From contig NC_087071.1 of NCBI RefSeq assembly GCF_963678635.1, positions 13,561,231-13,625,230 of the forward strand: DNA of 64,000 bases, read 5' to 3'. Every line of letters starts with the position of its first letter. Within the stretch, counting starts at the first letter, position 1. The stretch is from Symsagittifera roscoffensis. Lineage: Eukaryota > Xenacoelomorpha > Acoela > Convolutidae. The notes beneath the pieces were generated by a model. The model was not told where the DNA came from. It did no database searches and saw nothing but the letters and a program-made list of their open reading frames with translations. Positions 10,218 to 22,455 of the stretch are shown in pieces. A program made the position numbers and the translations under genes.

Positions 10218-10834
10218 GCGGGGGTCTACGTTTGCATAATCGTGGAAAACTTAAAAGCAAAAAAATTGGTCGCACAGACGATTGATCGCACCAAATGGAA
10301 CACCACAAATTAATCTTTTTAACCAACAAGTTTAAGCTCACAGTAAAATTTGAGTGATCGTAGCAAGAAAAGCGTTTTTTTTTGGAATTTTTATAAGTTG
10401 AGGATTACCCGGGTTCAACAAAAAATACTTATAATACGGTTTAGTGAAGTTCCATCCCCCGAGTTTTTCAAAACTAACTCGCGAACAAACGAATGATATT
10501 TTTTTTCGCCAAATGATAATTTATTTTCATAAGAAATTGGCGATTAATCATGCAAAAAGTTGAACCAACAGCTGAAAAACATAAGTTTCCTAAAGTAATT
10601 ACAAGTAAGTGGCAGCAGCAGTGTAAGAGAGTAAATTACGCTGAAAGTTAAATTTGAAGTGTCGACACGATGTAAATATTCATTTATAAACCGGCGTCCA
10701 ACAATCAGTTTGCACTGACAGAAACATCACCGCGGTCAGCTAATCCAATACAGATCAATGGATTAGTTGAATTATCAGTATACGCTGAAATGCGCTGTTT
10801 TTTTCATAAATGAAAAATATATGATAAACAGTTT

Positions 10835-11855
10835 CCCGGGTTGACAAAAAATGGTAATCACACATTTTTCAAATATGAAAAAAATGCTTATCATACTCTT
10901 TCATACAATTCATAGAGTAAAAGTGTATGTATGAAATTAGCAAAATAACCATTTTTTCCATATATGAAATTGTATGATAAGCATTTTTTCCATAATATGA
11001 AACTGTATGAGAAGCGTTTTTTCCATAAATGAGAACACAAAAAAGTTTGTTTCGAAATTTCGTTTTTAAACCGAATCACTAACCAAGGATTTTTTGCTTA
11101 GAGAAAACCCAGAGTGTAACTTGCAGTTACCACGCAGATAAACTGCATTTGGTGGTTCTAGCCCTAAAAGTTCACATGGAAATATATACCAAAAAAGTAA
11201 CTTTTTCAATATGGCTAGATAATTTTTAGTTTGAAATTAAGATGGTTGAGAAAAAAGTCTGATTTTTGTACACAGAAACTCATCCTGGACCACGTTAAAA
11301 AAACAAAAAGTCAAGTTTTGCATGCAAACTTCTCTTTCCGTAAAATTTATATTTTACCACAAAAGCAAGTTTGCAGCTAAAAAAGGGATAAATTTTTTTT
11401 TACCTTAAATTTTTTTTTGTTATGAAAAAAATGCATACCATACATTTTTTATTTATGAAAATTTTATGATAAGCATTTTTCTGACCGAAAATAAAAGTTA
11501 TGTTTTTGATTGTCAAAATGCCCTCTATCATAGATATACTTATTTAAATTTGTTTGAAGTTACCCAGACACGTTTTTTGGTGATTTTGAAATTTTTATTT
11601 TTTCTATGACAAAATGACTACTTTATAACTTTCGTACTGGAAAATTGTATGATAAAGATTTTTTATGAAAAGTTTCAAATCGTTTTTTAATGAACAGAAC
11701 GCTTCAAAATAGGCAATTAGACCAAAAATGTTCATTAAAAACTTTTAAAACACTTTTTAATTTTTGTGTGAGTTTTCTATGACAAGCATTTTTCCATAGA
11801 CTTCATATATAAAACTGTATGATAAGCAGCTTTCTTCTATGGACGTCAACCCGGG
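10835..11855. mobile_element. CCCGGGTTGAC-ended repeat element, copy E0
   Basis: Bounded by 'cccgggttgacaaaaaatgg' on the left and 'atggacgtcaacccggg' on the right, terminal inverted repeats of about 10-12 bp. Inside, short units of the form 'gtatgataagcattttt(c)cata' recur in both orientations (for example 10880-11020, 11440-11480, 11650, 11780-11840). No ORF of note. It belongs to the same family as copies E1-E6 but is one of the most diverged. Confidence 0.7.
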
Positions 11856-12842
11856 TTACCATGAATCAAAAAAACATATTAATTGAAATTTTGCTGAAAG
11901 TTTATGTTTTGTCTCCCAAAACAATGAAAAAAGATTATCTCACACATGAAAACCCTTGAGTTGTGGGAAAAAAGGCCAAAGATAGACAGACAGCGTTTGA
12001 GCAATAAATGAATGGGAATTATTTCACTCACTACTATAAAGAAAACTCTTAAACTTTTGAATGTGGCTAGATTTTTTTATTAGTCAAAAACTTTACAAAA
12101 AAATCCTGGCTTAATTTTTACTGGATAAGTTAAAGTGTTTTGTACTATATAAAAGCATAAGAAATTCTAGTTCGGATTCGCGGATTCGCACAAAAATATT
12201 TAGTAAATTTTGTCTTTTTTTTCATAAAAAAATCAGCCTGGACTATGTTATAGACAAAAAAAAGACATTTCTGCTTTCGCTTTTCATAATCAAAAAATGT
12301 TTATCTAAGCATGGAAATGACTTTGCGACTACACATTGGGAGAAATTACCTGAAATATGTTTTTTCCTTCGGAAGTTCTTTTCCCATTAAGGTAGAAATT
12401 GCTTATCATCTGTTTTCCCATATAGAAAGACCATCATCCTACTTACAGTGATGTTTTAAATTAACCGGACAAAACGCGTTAAACTTGGAAATTAAAACGC
12501 TTTTTCTCAAATTGGGTTGAGTTTAGGTGAAAACTTATGAAGACAAAACTAGCTTAAAAATTATGTTGTAATTTGTTTTGCGAAATTCGGTCCCAACATT
12601 ATAACCAAAAACTGGGTCTTTTTGGCTTTTCTTAGTTAATCAAAAATCACGCCAAAATACCCAATCGATCACAGAAGCAATTATATCAAAGTGAGCCCCT
12701 TACGTAGCCCAACAAACTTTTAGGAAAGAATATTCTCCACAAAATTGTATAAGTTAATCTATTTTTGTTTGATAGACAAAAAAGGTCGTTTTTACAATAT
12801 AAATTTTTATTTAAAAACAATTTTTAAGGTCATCATTTTGAT

Positions 12843-13500
12843 CTAATTATGTCTGTGAACAACTGGGTATTTTTGGTGTAATTTTTTAATAACTAAGAAA
12901 AGCCAAACTGACCCATTTTTGCGGTAAAATAAATTTTGGGCCTGATTTTTGCAAAACAAATTACACCTGCTAAATATTAATTCTGTTAAAATTTGAAGTT
13001 TTGTCGTCATAAGTTTCCGCCTAAACATAGTGACAAACTCAAAGTGTTGGGATGGACCAGGAAGGGTAAGCAAATTTTTTTTTCAGCTTTTTACAATAAA
13101 AAAAAATTTTCATGTAGTTTTTTTCTTCGGACAGTGCAGTTGAAATGTGATATTTCAGGTCTGTGTACGCCCAAAAATTAAAAAAATTTTTTAAAAAAAT
13201 TAATATGTGAAAATGAAGCCTTTGTTGTTCCAATCTCCAAACATATGTACTGAGTATTAGTGAACGATGTGGTTTGATTCCTTCAGTCTCTCGAGGACTC
13301 CTAAGTAGCTTTGTTTTGATGAGATCGTTCAAAACTTTAAGATCGTCAAAAAACGTGTGATTTACGTGTGATCGGCAAAAAACGTGTTGAAATTGGGCAC
13401 ATTGACTGATATAGGTAGATTAGCTCGTTAATGGTTAATTAGGTTAAAAATAATTATGTAACTTTTTGTGTAAAAAAATTATGTAATAATTGTGTTCGAA
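12843..13500. other. No gene seen
   Basis: AT-rich. Between 12490 and 13075 there are segments that look like inverted partners ('aaaaactgggtctttttggcttttctta' near 12606, and 'aactgggtatttttggtgtaattttttaataactaagaaaagccaaactgaccc' near 12859), again pointing to foldback sequence. No exon-like signals. Confidence 0.4.
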
Positions 13501-13539
13501 TAACACAGTGGTTGAAGGGAGCTCAGAAAATGTTACAGA

Positions 13540-14240
13540 TCGAGATGAGACAAATTATTTGGTTCAATGAATATGTGGAAACTTTTATCAGTGTTTAAAA
13601 CATTTTGGTTCAATAACTCAGTGGAAACTTTTGAAAAAAAATACAAGTTCCTAAAACTTTAATCAGTCATTTGCTTCAATGACTAGGTGGAAATTTTTGA
13701 AAAAATTACATTTTCAAAAAAATTTTAATCAGAGTTTGAAGTCAATACTTCAATGAATCAATGAATAGAGGGAAACTGTTGAAAAAAAATTAAGACTTTA
13801 ATCAGTGTTTAAAGTCATTTGGTTCAATAAATAGGTGTAACATGAAAAAAAAATAAGTAAAATCTTGATTTTCTGAGCTCTCCCAAACCACTATAAAGAC
13901 AATGCAGGCAAAATTTAAAAAAAAAAACAAACCAAAAATAGCGTTTTTAGGCATTTTTTGAAAAATTTCGACCAAAAAATCGCGTTTTTTTGGCATGCAC
14001 TCCCCCCTCAAAAATAGTACAAATGGGGGACACTTTGGGTCGGCAGGGGGTCAAATTACTGAGGAAAAGGGCGTCCGCCCTCCCCCCGATTTATGACAAA
14101 ATTTACTGCATTTAAAAAAAATACAAATGCAGTAAATAACCCCCCCCCCCCCGCCCCCTAAATCCGCTACTGCTTTAATCAGTATTGAAAGCTATTTGGT
14201 TCAATGAAAAGGTGGAAAATGAAAAAAAGATAAGCTTTCA
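13540..14240 (+). repeat. Degenerate tandem repeat, about 75-80 bp units, interrupted by a MITE
   Basis: A motif of the form 'tttaatcagtgtttaaagtcatttggttcaatgaataggtggaaacttttgaaaaaaaat' recurs with decay at about 13550, 13605, 13660, 13735, 13800 and, after an interruption, at 14175-14235. The interruption is the MITE fragment at about 13863-14172, which therefore landed inside the array. Non-coding. Confidence 0.7.
13863..14172 (+). mobile_element. hAT-type MITE fragment (same family as 46562-47014)
   Basis: Shares, in order, 'gagctctccc', 'caggcaaaattt', 'gcattttttgaaaaattt', 'gcgtttttttggc', 'ctcccccctcaaaaatag', 'gggtcggcagggggtcaaat', 'gggcgtccgccc', a C run, and 'taaatccgc' at its right end. 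The left terminus is missing or diverged. The complete copy at 46562-47014 defines the family. Confidence 0.75.
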
Positions 14241-15078
14241 TTTCAATTTCATTTTAAATTAGTCTTTTGGTCAATCGAGGTAAGGCATGCATGATGTTAT
14301 AATGAAGTCATATTTTCCTTTTCGGGAACTAGTTTTGAATAAATTGTCTGCAATTTTCATCCCCAAAAATACCTAAGCCATCAAAAACGAAAAACTTTTG
14401 CGGATGAAAGTTCGAAAAAAAAACATTGAGAACTTATAACTGAGTTCAGTTATTAAAACTTCTTGTTTTCTCTTATGCTGAAACGGCAAACTCTACATCA
14501 AAGCAATTATAAGGCAATAATTATATTTTTCTTTTTTGACACTGGGCAAAAAACTTCTTGTATGATAAGATTGTGCATAAATTTGTGCGTAAGGAGCTTT
14601 TTAAGAGATTGGGCATAAAAATTTTGAATTATTAGCTAGTCTTTATCAGAGTTGCCAATTCTCACCAAGTTTAAAAATTTGAAAAAAGTCAAAATTATTT
14701 CGACAAATAAAATTAGCATACTTAAATCACAGAAAATGGAAAGTAGGCTATTTTTTGTATCGGCTTGATTTTTGTTTGCTGGAAACGGATATTTTTGCGA
14801 GCCTAAATTTTACACTTTTAGTGGTTCAACTTGAATAGCTATAACGAAAGAATCAATCGTAAATTACCCCAGCAATTCAAGCAGATGTTCAGATTGTTTC
14901 GAAAGTTTTTTAGGGAGAAAATATTAAAAATTACAAGATTGTGAAAAAATCAAATATGAACATGAAAAAATCAAATATGAAAAATGTGATTTATGTGATT
15001 TTGTAGCCTTACTGAAAACATTTTAAAACCATCATGGCTTGCTCGCTTGTATGAACTGCCCGTTTTTCTACAGATATA

Positions 15079-15873
15079 CCCGTGTTGACCAAGTTTTTTT
15101 ATTTTATAATTTCCATATATGAAAATTTCTTAGTATACATTACTGGAATTTGTACGATATTTCTGAGACAAACTTTATTTCCAATAATGAAAATTATATG
15201 ATACGTATTTTTCCATAACAGAAAAAATTGATTTTTTCTAAATTAATTTTCTGCACAATTTGAATTGCGTTCGTAGCCGAACTCAAATGACAAGCGCCTT
15301 GGTTTTCTCAAAGCACCAAAGGTTGGACTAGTCTTGCATTTATAATCAAGGCATTCATTGATCAAGGAAAACATGACATGACACAAAAAAAACGGAGAAT
15401 TCAGCGTTTTTGAAAACAATTATGTTTTGAAAAGTTATTATGTTATCCAATTTTTCCAATATAAGTGTATTCAGGACTACATTATGCACACTAAAAATTA
15501 AAAGTTGCATGCAAAATTTTTTTGGAGAAATTAGTTTGAGTACAAAATTCGATTTGCGGTTGAAAATAAAAAACAAAAAAAACTGGGCAATTTCAAGACT
15601 ATTTATAAAACCTTTTGTAACGCCATCAAAAAAATGCTAGTCATACAAGTTCCATATATGGGTATTGTACGATTTTATTTTTCTCAAAAGACGAGAACCT
15701 CAGTTTTTTCATCACCACACTGTTTCACTAGATTCAAACAGCTGCAGATTTTAGTTTACTTCTTTTTTCACCCAGTTTTCGAAATTGTATGAAAAGGTAT
15801 GACAAGCATTTTCCCACACCGTTGATGTATGGAATAGTATGATAAGCGTTTTCGATGTATGGAGGTCAACCCG
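15079..15873. mobile_element. CCCG(G/T)GTTGACC-ended repeat element, copy E1
   Basis: Starts 'cccgtgttgacc' and ends 'tatggaggtcaacccg'. The internal landmarks are in the same order and orientation as E3 and E5: 'ttcgtagccgaac', 'aaagcaccaaaggttgga', 'gtattcaggactacattatg', 'ttgcatgcaaaattttt', 'gccatcaaaaaaatgctagt', and 'cagctgcagatttt'. About 795 bp, with no coding ORF. Confidence 0.75.
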
Positions 15874-16413
15874 TAAACGGATATTCTTATGAAGTGAGGG
15901 CTGCCTGCTTGCTTTGTCAATATTAGTTTTCTTGCTCAGTTTTGAATTGAATTGGTTTCCTATTTCCTAGAATTTTTGTATGTTGAGATTGCAAACTAGA
16001 AACGATTCTTAAGTCTAAGTTTTCCTATTACTCTGTGGAAAATTTTTTTTTACCTAGCATAACCGTTTTTTCCTGTTTTTTTTTTTCGTTTTTCTCCTTT
16101 GTTGAATTTTTTTCTTAATTTGATCATTCAAAAATTCCCAGTATTGCATTGTCTTGCTCTTTTGATGCAAGCGTTTTAATTACATGTCAATCTGTTACGG
16201 AAAGGAAAGTAGTTGAGTTGAATTAGGTTAAGATTAATCGGGCACCAAATTACTTATTTTGAAATCCCTTTGAGAGGTTAGGTTTGGTCTAAGATTTTAT
16301 CTTTGTGTTTCAAGGTCTCATGCTAAATTTGGGTTAAATCAAGAAAGTGTTTCATATTTGAGTTTTTTAGGAGAGAAGCAATTTCGCAGATAATTTTTGG
16401 TACACTTCATTGT

Positions 16414-17112
16414 TACCCGCACTCAGTAAAAAAAAGAAAATGATCGAATATATTATACCTCTAATCGTACTTTTAGCAAAATTATAAATAGATATAAGCG
16501 CAAATTTTAGAAGTTTGAACTGCTTTTCCATTATAAAATAACACTTCTGTAAAAATTTTAATAAAATCTAATCAAATATAGTTTTCACAATATTTCCGAA
16601 AATTTCTTATAATTATTTACAGTAGATTATAATCCATTTTTAAAAAAAAATATTATCTGAAAAAAAAGTCAATTATAATAGACTATAACTTAGCTTTTCT
16701 GCATGAAAACACAACACAAATCAAATTTAAATTAATTTTAAGCTGTTATCAGGGGGCAGATCTAGGATTTTCTCTCGAGAGGGGTGTTATTTTCAAAAAC
16801 TTTCGAAACTTTTATCGAATTTTTTTTGCAGGTTGAACAAATTGACTCCTGATTCCAAGTTTTAAAAAAGCCCTGTTTTGGTTAGTGTTTCAGAGCCGCA
16901 GGCAAAATTTCCAATTTTGGGTCGGAGGAGGGATTCCAACCCCCGCCGAACCAGAGAGTCCCCCTTTTTCCTCCAATCCCCAATAAATAATCGATTATAT
17001 ACCCCTAACCCCCATTTTTAATCGATTATAATCAATTCTTTTTGAAATTTTTGGATACCGACAATAAAACTCATTATAATCTATTAATTTCTCTTTTTTT
17101 GAGTGCGAGAAA
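16414..17112. mobile_element. MITE-like element with CCCGCACTCA ends and ATTATAATC motifs
   Basis: Starts 'cccgcactcagtaaaaaaaag' and ends 'ctctttttttgagtgcg', giving short inverted ends. It contains several 'attataatc' and 'gattataat' motifs (16625-16690, 16985-17090). A segment at about 16745-17000 matches the hAT MITE ('gggggcagatctaggattttctc', 'gccgcaggcaaaattt', 'gggtcgg'), so it is probably a nested insertion. Its inverted partner is in the right arm (about 22625-23025), where the MITE part is mostly deleted. Non-coding. Confidence 0.6.
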
Positions 17113-17343
17113 TTGTATATTTTGTGAAAACCAGTCTGTGTAACTGTCCGTGGCTAGTTTTTTGTGGGAAAAAAACATCGTCATCATGGCTCAGTTCGTG
17201 AAAATCGTAACAATTTTTTTTTCTAGTTAATTTTTTTGGTGGTTTACAAGATCCTTATATTTTGTCGTGGAACTTGAAAAACTGTATTTTCATTAAGTTT
17301 TTTGTTTAGAACCACTTCATGAGATGATATCTAAGGCAAAGGT

Positions 17344-18075
17344 CCCGAGTTGACCTACATACGCCGAAAATGCTTATCATGCAATTCCATACATCAAGTG
17401 TGTGGAAAAAAGCTTGTCATACAATATTTAAACAATTTTGAAAAATGGTCGAAGAAAGATATAATTAACTTCGGCGGCTGTTTGATTCTAGTAAATTAGT
17501 CAGTTGATTAAAAGAAAACCAGATTATTTTTTGAAAAAGTAGTCCTGCAGAAAAGTAGTCCTGGATACACTTTTTTTCTTTTTGCATTAAAACTTTTGTC
17601 AAAAACGCTGAAAACTTCTATTTTTTGTATGGCGAGTTTGTGTATGCAATGATCAAGGTCTGAGAATTTAAACTTTTAAATTTTTAAAATAGTCATTATT
17701 GAAAAAATTTTGCCAAAAATCGAAATTTTGTTAGTTTTGTTATGTCATTTGTGAAAGACAACTCTAAGACAACTCAGATAGTTTTCTATGAATTGTAAAT
17801 GCCAGACTGTCTAATCTTTGGCGCTTTGAAAAAAAATAAGGTCTTTGTCACTTGCGTCCAGTTACGGATACCACCCAAAAATTTTCAGAAATTTAGTTTA
17901 TAAAAACAATCAACTTGTTTTATGGAAAAAAATATCATACAATTTTCATAGATGGAAAAATGCTTGTCATAGAGATTTCATACAAATTTCTGTACATTTT
18001 GAATTTTAAGAAAATGTATGGCAAGGAGCTTCTCATATATGGAAACTGTATGAAAAGAACTTTTGGTCCACCGGG
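17344..18075. mobile_element. CCCGAGTTGACC-ended element, copy E2
   Basis: Starts 'cccgagttgacctacatac' and ends 'cttttggtccaccggg'. Compared with E3, E4 and E5 it lacks about 200 bp in the middle. At the break, 'gtagtcctgcagaaaa' is followed directly by 'gtagtcctggatac', so the deletion ran between short identical stretches. The order of internal landmarks equals E4 and is the inverse of E3 and E5. Non-coding. Confidence 0.8.
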
Positions 18076-18504
18076 TATATACATAACTAAAACGTTTGTA
18101 CCTTCAATCACATTGTGGTAAAATTTTATTCGCCCAGATTAATTTTCTATCACCTGAAAAAAACAAGTTCACTAACAAAAAAGCCGCATGTTTAGATCTA
18201 ATTTATGTCATCAATTCAATCTTTTTGAATAAATTCAGAAAAATCTAAATTCATGCTGAACAAAATTTTTAGCTAATCACATTAGTGGCTTCAAATTGAA
18301 TGTGATGAGATTAAAGTTTTGATCGGCTTGAAATTAGATTTTTCTGATTTTATTCAAAAAAATTGAATTGATGACAGAATTTTATCTAAATAAACGGCTT
18401 TTTTATGCCAGTGAGATTGTTTGTTCAGGTGATAGAAATTAATATGGGCGAATAAAATTTTACCACAATGTGGTTGAAAGTACAAAACTGTTAGTTATGT
18501 ATAT
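18076..18504. repeat. Imperfect palindrome at the centre of the E2-E3 pair
   Basis: 'cacattgtggtaaaatttta' followed by 'ttcgccc' (from 18108) reappears inverted at about 18443-18472. 'tctatcacctga' pairs with 'tcaggtgatagaa', 'tcatcaattcaatc' with 'aattgaattgatga', and 'tctaaattcatgc' with 'gaaattagattttt'. The centre lies near 18290 within 'agtggcttcaaattg'. Arms are about 200 bp with indels. With E2 and E3 this forms a foldback structure of about 2.1 kb. Confidence 0.85.
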
Positions 18505-19432
18505 ACCAGGTCGATCAAAGTTCTTATCATACAGTTTCCATATATGAGAAGCTCTTTACCAAACATTTTCTTACAGTTCAAAACGTACAGAAAAATGTAT
18601 GAAATCTTTATGACAAGCATTCTTACATCTATGAAAATTGTATAATATTTTTTCCCATAAAACAATTGATTTTTTTTCTACACTAAATTTCCGAAAAATT
18701 TTGGGTGTTATTCGCAACCGAACGCAAGTGACAAAGACCTTAGTTTTTTCAAAGAGCACCAAAGGTTAGACATTCTGGCATTTACAGGGCATTTAAAACG
18801 ACCTGAATTGTATTAGAGTTGTATTTCACAAATGACAAAACAAAAGTAACAAACTTTTGAATTTTGGCAAACTTTTTCAACAATCACTATTTTAAAAATT
18901 GTAAAATTTATAATCTCAGATATTGATCAAGGCATACACAAACATGCCATACAAAAAATAGGGGTTTTCAGCGTTTTGACAAAAGTTTTTAGGCAAAAAA
19001 AGTGTATCCAGAACTACGTTATGCAAACAAAAAAATTAAATTTGCTTGTAAATTTTTTTTTGGAAAATGTTTGTTTGCGTTCAAAATTTGATTTGCGGAT
19101 AAACAAAACCAAAAAAATTTGGGTTGTTTCGGGTTGTGTGGGGCAACTTTAGAACTGCTTGGAAAAATTTTCGTGTCGCCATCAAAAAAATGCTAGTGAT
19201 GCAATATTCATTTATGGGAATTGTATGGTAAGCATTTTTACAAAAAAAAAACGAAAAACTCAGTTTTTTCAGCACCAGACTGTTTTATTGAAATCAAACA
19301 ACCGCAAAAACTTGTTTATACATTTTTTCATCCTTTTTCCGATATTGTTCGAAAATTGTATGACGAACATTTTTCCATACACTTGATGTATCGAATTGTA
19401 TGATAGGCACTTTGTATGGAGGTAAAACCGGG
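18505..19432. mobile_element. Element E3, inverted copy of E2
   Basis: Starts 'accaggtcgatcaaag' and ends 'tatggaggtaaaaccggg'. It keeps the middle segment lost from E2, including 'gtatccagaactacgttatg', 'tttgatttgcggataaac' and 'cgtgtcgccatcaaaaaaatgctagtgatg'. Short 'gtatgataag/cttatcatac' units occur near both ends. Non-coding. Confidence 0.8.
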
Positions 19433-20697
19433 TTTATAGAATTGCCTTTCAATCTGAAAGCGTATTTAGTAAAAGAGTCTACTGTAATTTACATAGAGGG
19501 ACTTGTGGTTGATCCATTATCATCAATCAGTGTTGTTTCATTGAAGAACACCGATAATTAATCGATGTTTCGGCGTTGAAAAGTACAAAACATGGGACTG
19601 ACGATAAATTATTTGAGTTGGGATAAAAACAATTTTAACAAATTACGGTTAAAGAGAATATCATATAACTTACATGGCAGCTCACGTTGAACTCCATACA
19701 CAAAAAACGCTTATCACACTAAAGGTCTATTGTGAAATAATTTTGGAAAATAATTCAAATCTTGGCGAATTTGTGAAAGCAGTTCTTCGGTCCGGTTGTT
19801 GCTATTTAAATAAATAGATTTAACAGTAAGCCTTAACAGTCATTGTTAAACAAAAAAAACGTTTTCAAAAATCATTCTTGTAGGGAAAATGGTTATCAGT
19901 TACTCTCTTTGTATGAAAAAAAATATTTATCATAAAGTTTTCAAACAATTTTCTGCACGTATGCAATTTTTAAAAAGTATGATAAGCATTTTAGTCATTC
20001 TGGGAGATTTATTTATCGAAACATAATTAAAACTTCAGTTTTACCAAATACTAGCAAATCAATTTATGTACTCAAAATAGCTACAATTAGCGCGTTTGCA
20101 TGAAAAGCATATTGTATACAGAACTAACTTTCAGAATTATTACATGCTTGGGAGGACAGTATGATAGGTCACTTAGAGGGAGATTCTACTTTTGATCAAA
20201 AATTTTTGATAAATGGGTCGGGGAAAAGTTAGCGATAAGTTTTTGTCAGCTTGATATTTCGGCACCGGTTGCCTACATCCCGTTCTACGGGGAGAAATAT
20301 CTAATTATCAGTTATTTGTAGTTAAATAAATTTTTTGCATTGTTTCAGTGGTCTTTAAAATACTGAGTAGAAATGATGCTAATGTATATCCATTCACATT
20401 GATTCAGCGCTCAATTTTGCGTTGAATTTTTTCCAAGAGTTGTTTAGAATTATAAGTGACATTTAGAAATCTTTTTTGGTTATTTAGAAAATATAAAATA
20501 TCATGTTGTCAAAACGTGTAGAAACAAAAGTATCCACTCGCAACCGAGTTCTAGCGAATTGCTTGGATCCCTCTTAGCTCAATTAAAATAATTGCTGTGG
20601 CGCGTATCCGTTTGAGTTATATTTGCAAATGCAATAAAAATAACTCAAAATCTAATTGCGCTAATAGCCGAATGATAAGCAACACGCATGCAAGTAG
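19433..20697. other. Spacer between the two palindromic pairs
   Basis: AT-rich and without genes. It contains diverged family pieces: 'gttgaactccatacac' with 'gcttatcacac' near 19686-19720, and 'atgcaatttttaaaaagtatgataagcatttt' near 19960. The part from about 20010 to 20690 shows no recognisable feature. Confidence 0.5.
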
Positions 20698-21589
20698 CCC
20701 GGGTTGACCTCCATACACCGAAAATGGTTATCATACAATTCCAGACATCAAGTGTGTGGAAAAATGGTTGTCATACAATTCTCATACATTTTCTAAAAAT
20801 GGTTGAAAACTGGTATTAACTTATTTCTGTGGATGTTTGATTCTTATAAAACAGTCTGGTGATAAAAAAACTGAGGTTCCCATTTTTTGAAAAAAATGCT
20901 TATCATAGAATTCCCATATATGGGCATTGTATGACTGGCACTTTTTTGATGGCGACACGAAAAATTTTTCAAGTAATTTTGAAAATTTGGCCCAAACAAT
21001 TTTTTTTTTTTTTCAGCCGCAAATCGAATTTCGTACGCAAACAAACCTTTTTTAAAATTTTTTTTTTGCATGCAAAATTTAATATTTTGTGTGCATAACG
21101 TAGTCCTGGATACGATAAATTTGGCTTTTATTTTCTTTTCACTTAAATTTTTTTTTCAAAAACGCTGAAAATTCCTATTTCTTTTGTATGGGGTGTTAAT
21201 GTAAGCCTTGATCAATGACTGATAACTTGAAATTTCAAAAATTTAAAATAATCATCATTAAAAAATTTTGCCAAAAAAGAAAAGTTCGTTACTTTTGTTA
21301 TATCAAATGAGAACAACATCCAAATTCAGGTCGTTTGCTATGCATTGTAAATGCAAGACCGTCCAACCTTCGGGGTTTTGAGTAACCAAGGTCTTTGTCA
21401 CTTGTGTTCGGTTGCCAAATATTTTCGGTTTATTGATAAAACACCTATCATACAATTTTCATGTATGGAAAAATGTTTATCGTAGAGATTTCACACAATG
21501 TTCTGTATGTATGGCATAATATGGAATTCTATGACAAGAAGTTTTTCATAAATGGAAATTGTATGATTAGAAGTTTTGGTCAACCCGGG
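20698..21589. mobile_element. CCCGGGTTGACC-ended element, copy E4
   Basis: Has both intact termini: 'cccgggttgacctccatac' on the left and 'ttttggtcaacccggg' on the right. Internal landmarks follow the E2 order and include the middle segment missing from E2. About 890 bp. Internal short units such as 'cttatcatagaattcccatatatgggcattgtatgac' (20898) are themselves palindromic. No coding ORF. Confidence 0.85.
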
Positions 21590-21689
21590 AGGCCGGCCCC
21601 TCTTCTAAACAATCCCCGCTATAAAAGAGGGAGATTGTTGATAGGGCCTTGCTGACTAAAAACGCAGAAAATTGCAGAAAAAAGATCTA

Positions 21690-22455
21690 TGGTTAGTACT
21701 TTTGCATATATGAAAATCGTGTGACTAGCATTTTTCCATAAACCAAAAGGTTTTTTTTACATTTTTTTTGTTCTCAAAATTTTTTGGTTGTGTTTGTAAC
21801 CGAACACCAATGACAAACACCTTGATCACTCAAACGTAATAACCAAAGGTTTGGCCGTCTCGCAATTAAAATGCATTGGAAACAGCCTGAAATGATTTAA
21901 TTCTGTCTCACACAAATAATATAACGAAAAACTTACTTTTAAATTTTGATGATTTTTAATTTTTAAATTACCAGACATGTCTTACTAACATGTCATACAA
22001 AATAAAGAGGAGTTTTAAGCGTTTTTGAAAAACTTTACGAAGAGAAAAGGAAAAGAAAATTCAATATTAGTATATCCAGGACTACGTTATACGCACAAAA
22101 AATAAAATTTTGCATGCAAAATTTTTTTTTCAAAAACTGTTGGTTTGAGTGCGAATATCAATTCGCGGTTGAAAAAAAAAACACATTTTTGGGGGTCGTC
22201 TCTATCAAAAAATGCTAGTCATTCATTTTCCATATTTTGAAATTGTATGATTAGCATTTTTTTCAAAAAATAATCTCGTTTTCTTTTAATCAACAGACTA
22301 GTTTACTAGAATCAAACAGCCGCCGAAATTACTTATATCTTTTTTTCAACCATTTTCCGAAAGTGTTTGAAAATTGTATGATAAGCTTTTTTGCACACAC
22401 TTGATGTATGGAGTTGTATGATAAGCATTTTTGGTGTATGGAGGTCAACTCGGGA
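21690..22455. mobile_element. Element E5, inverted copy of E4 and partner of E2
   Basis: Ends 'gtatggaggtcaactcggga', the reverse complement of the E2 start including the variant CCCGAG. Inside, 'gattattttttgaaaaa' (inverted), 'cagccgccgaaattac' and 'aaccgaacac' match E2 more closely than E4. This shows that E2 and E5 are the two arms of one inverted duplication. The left terminus near 21690 lacks a clear CCGGG end. Confidence 0.8.
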
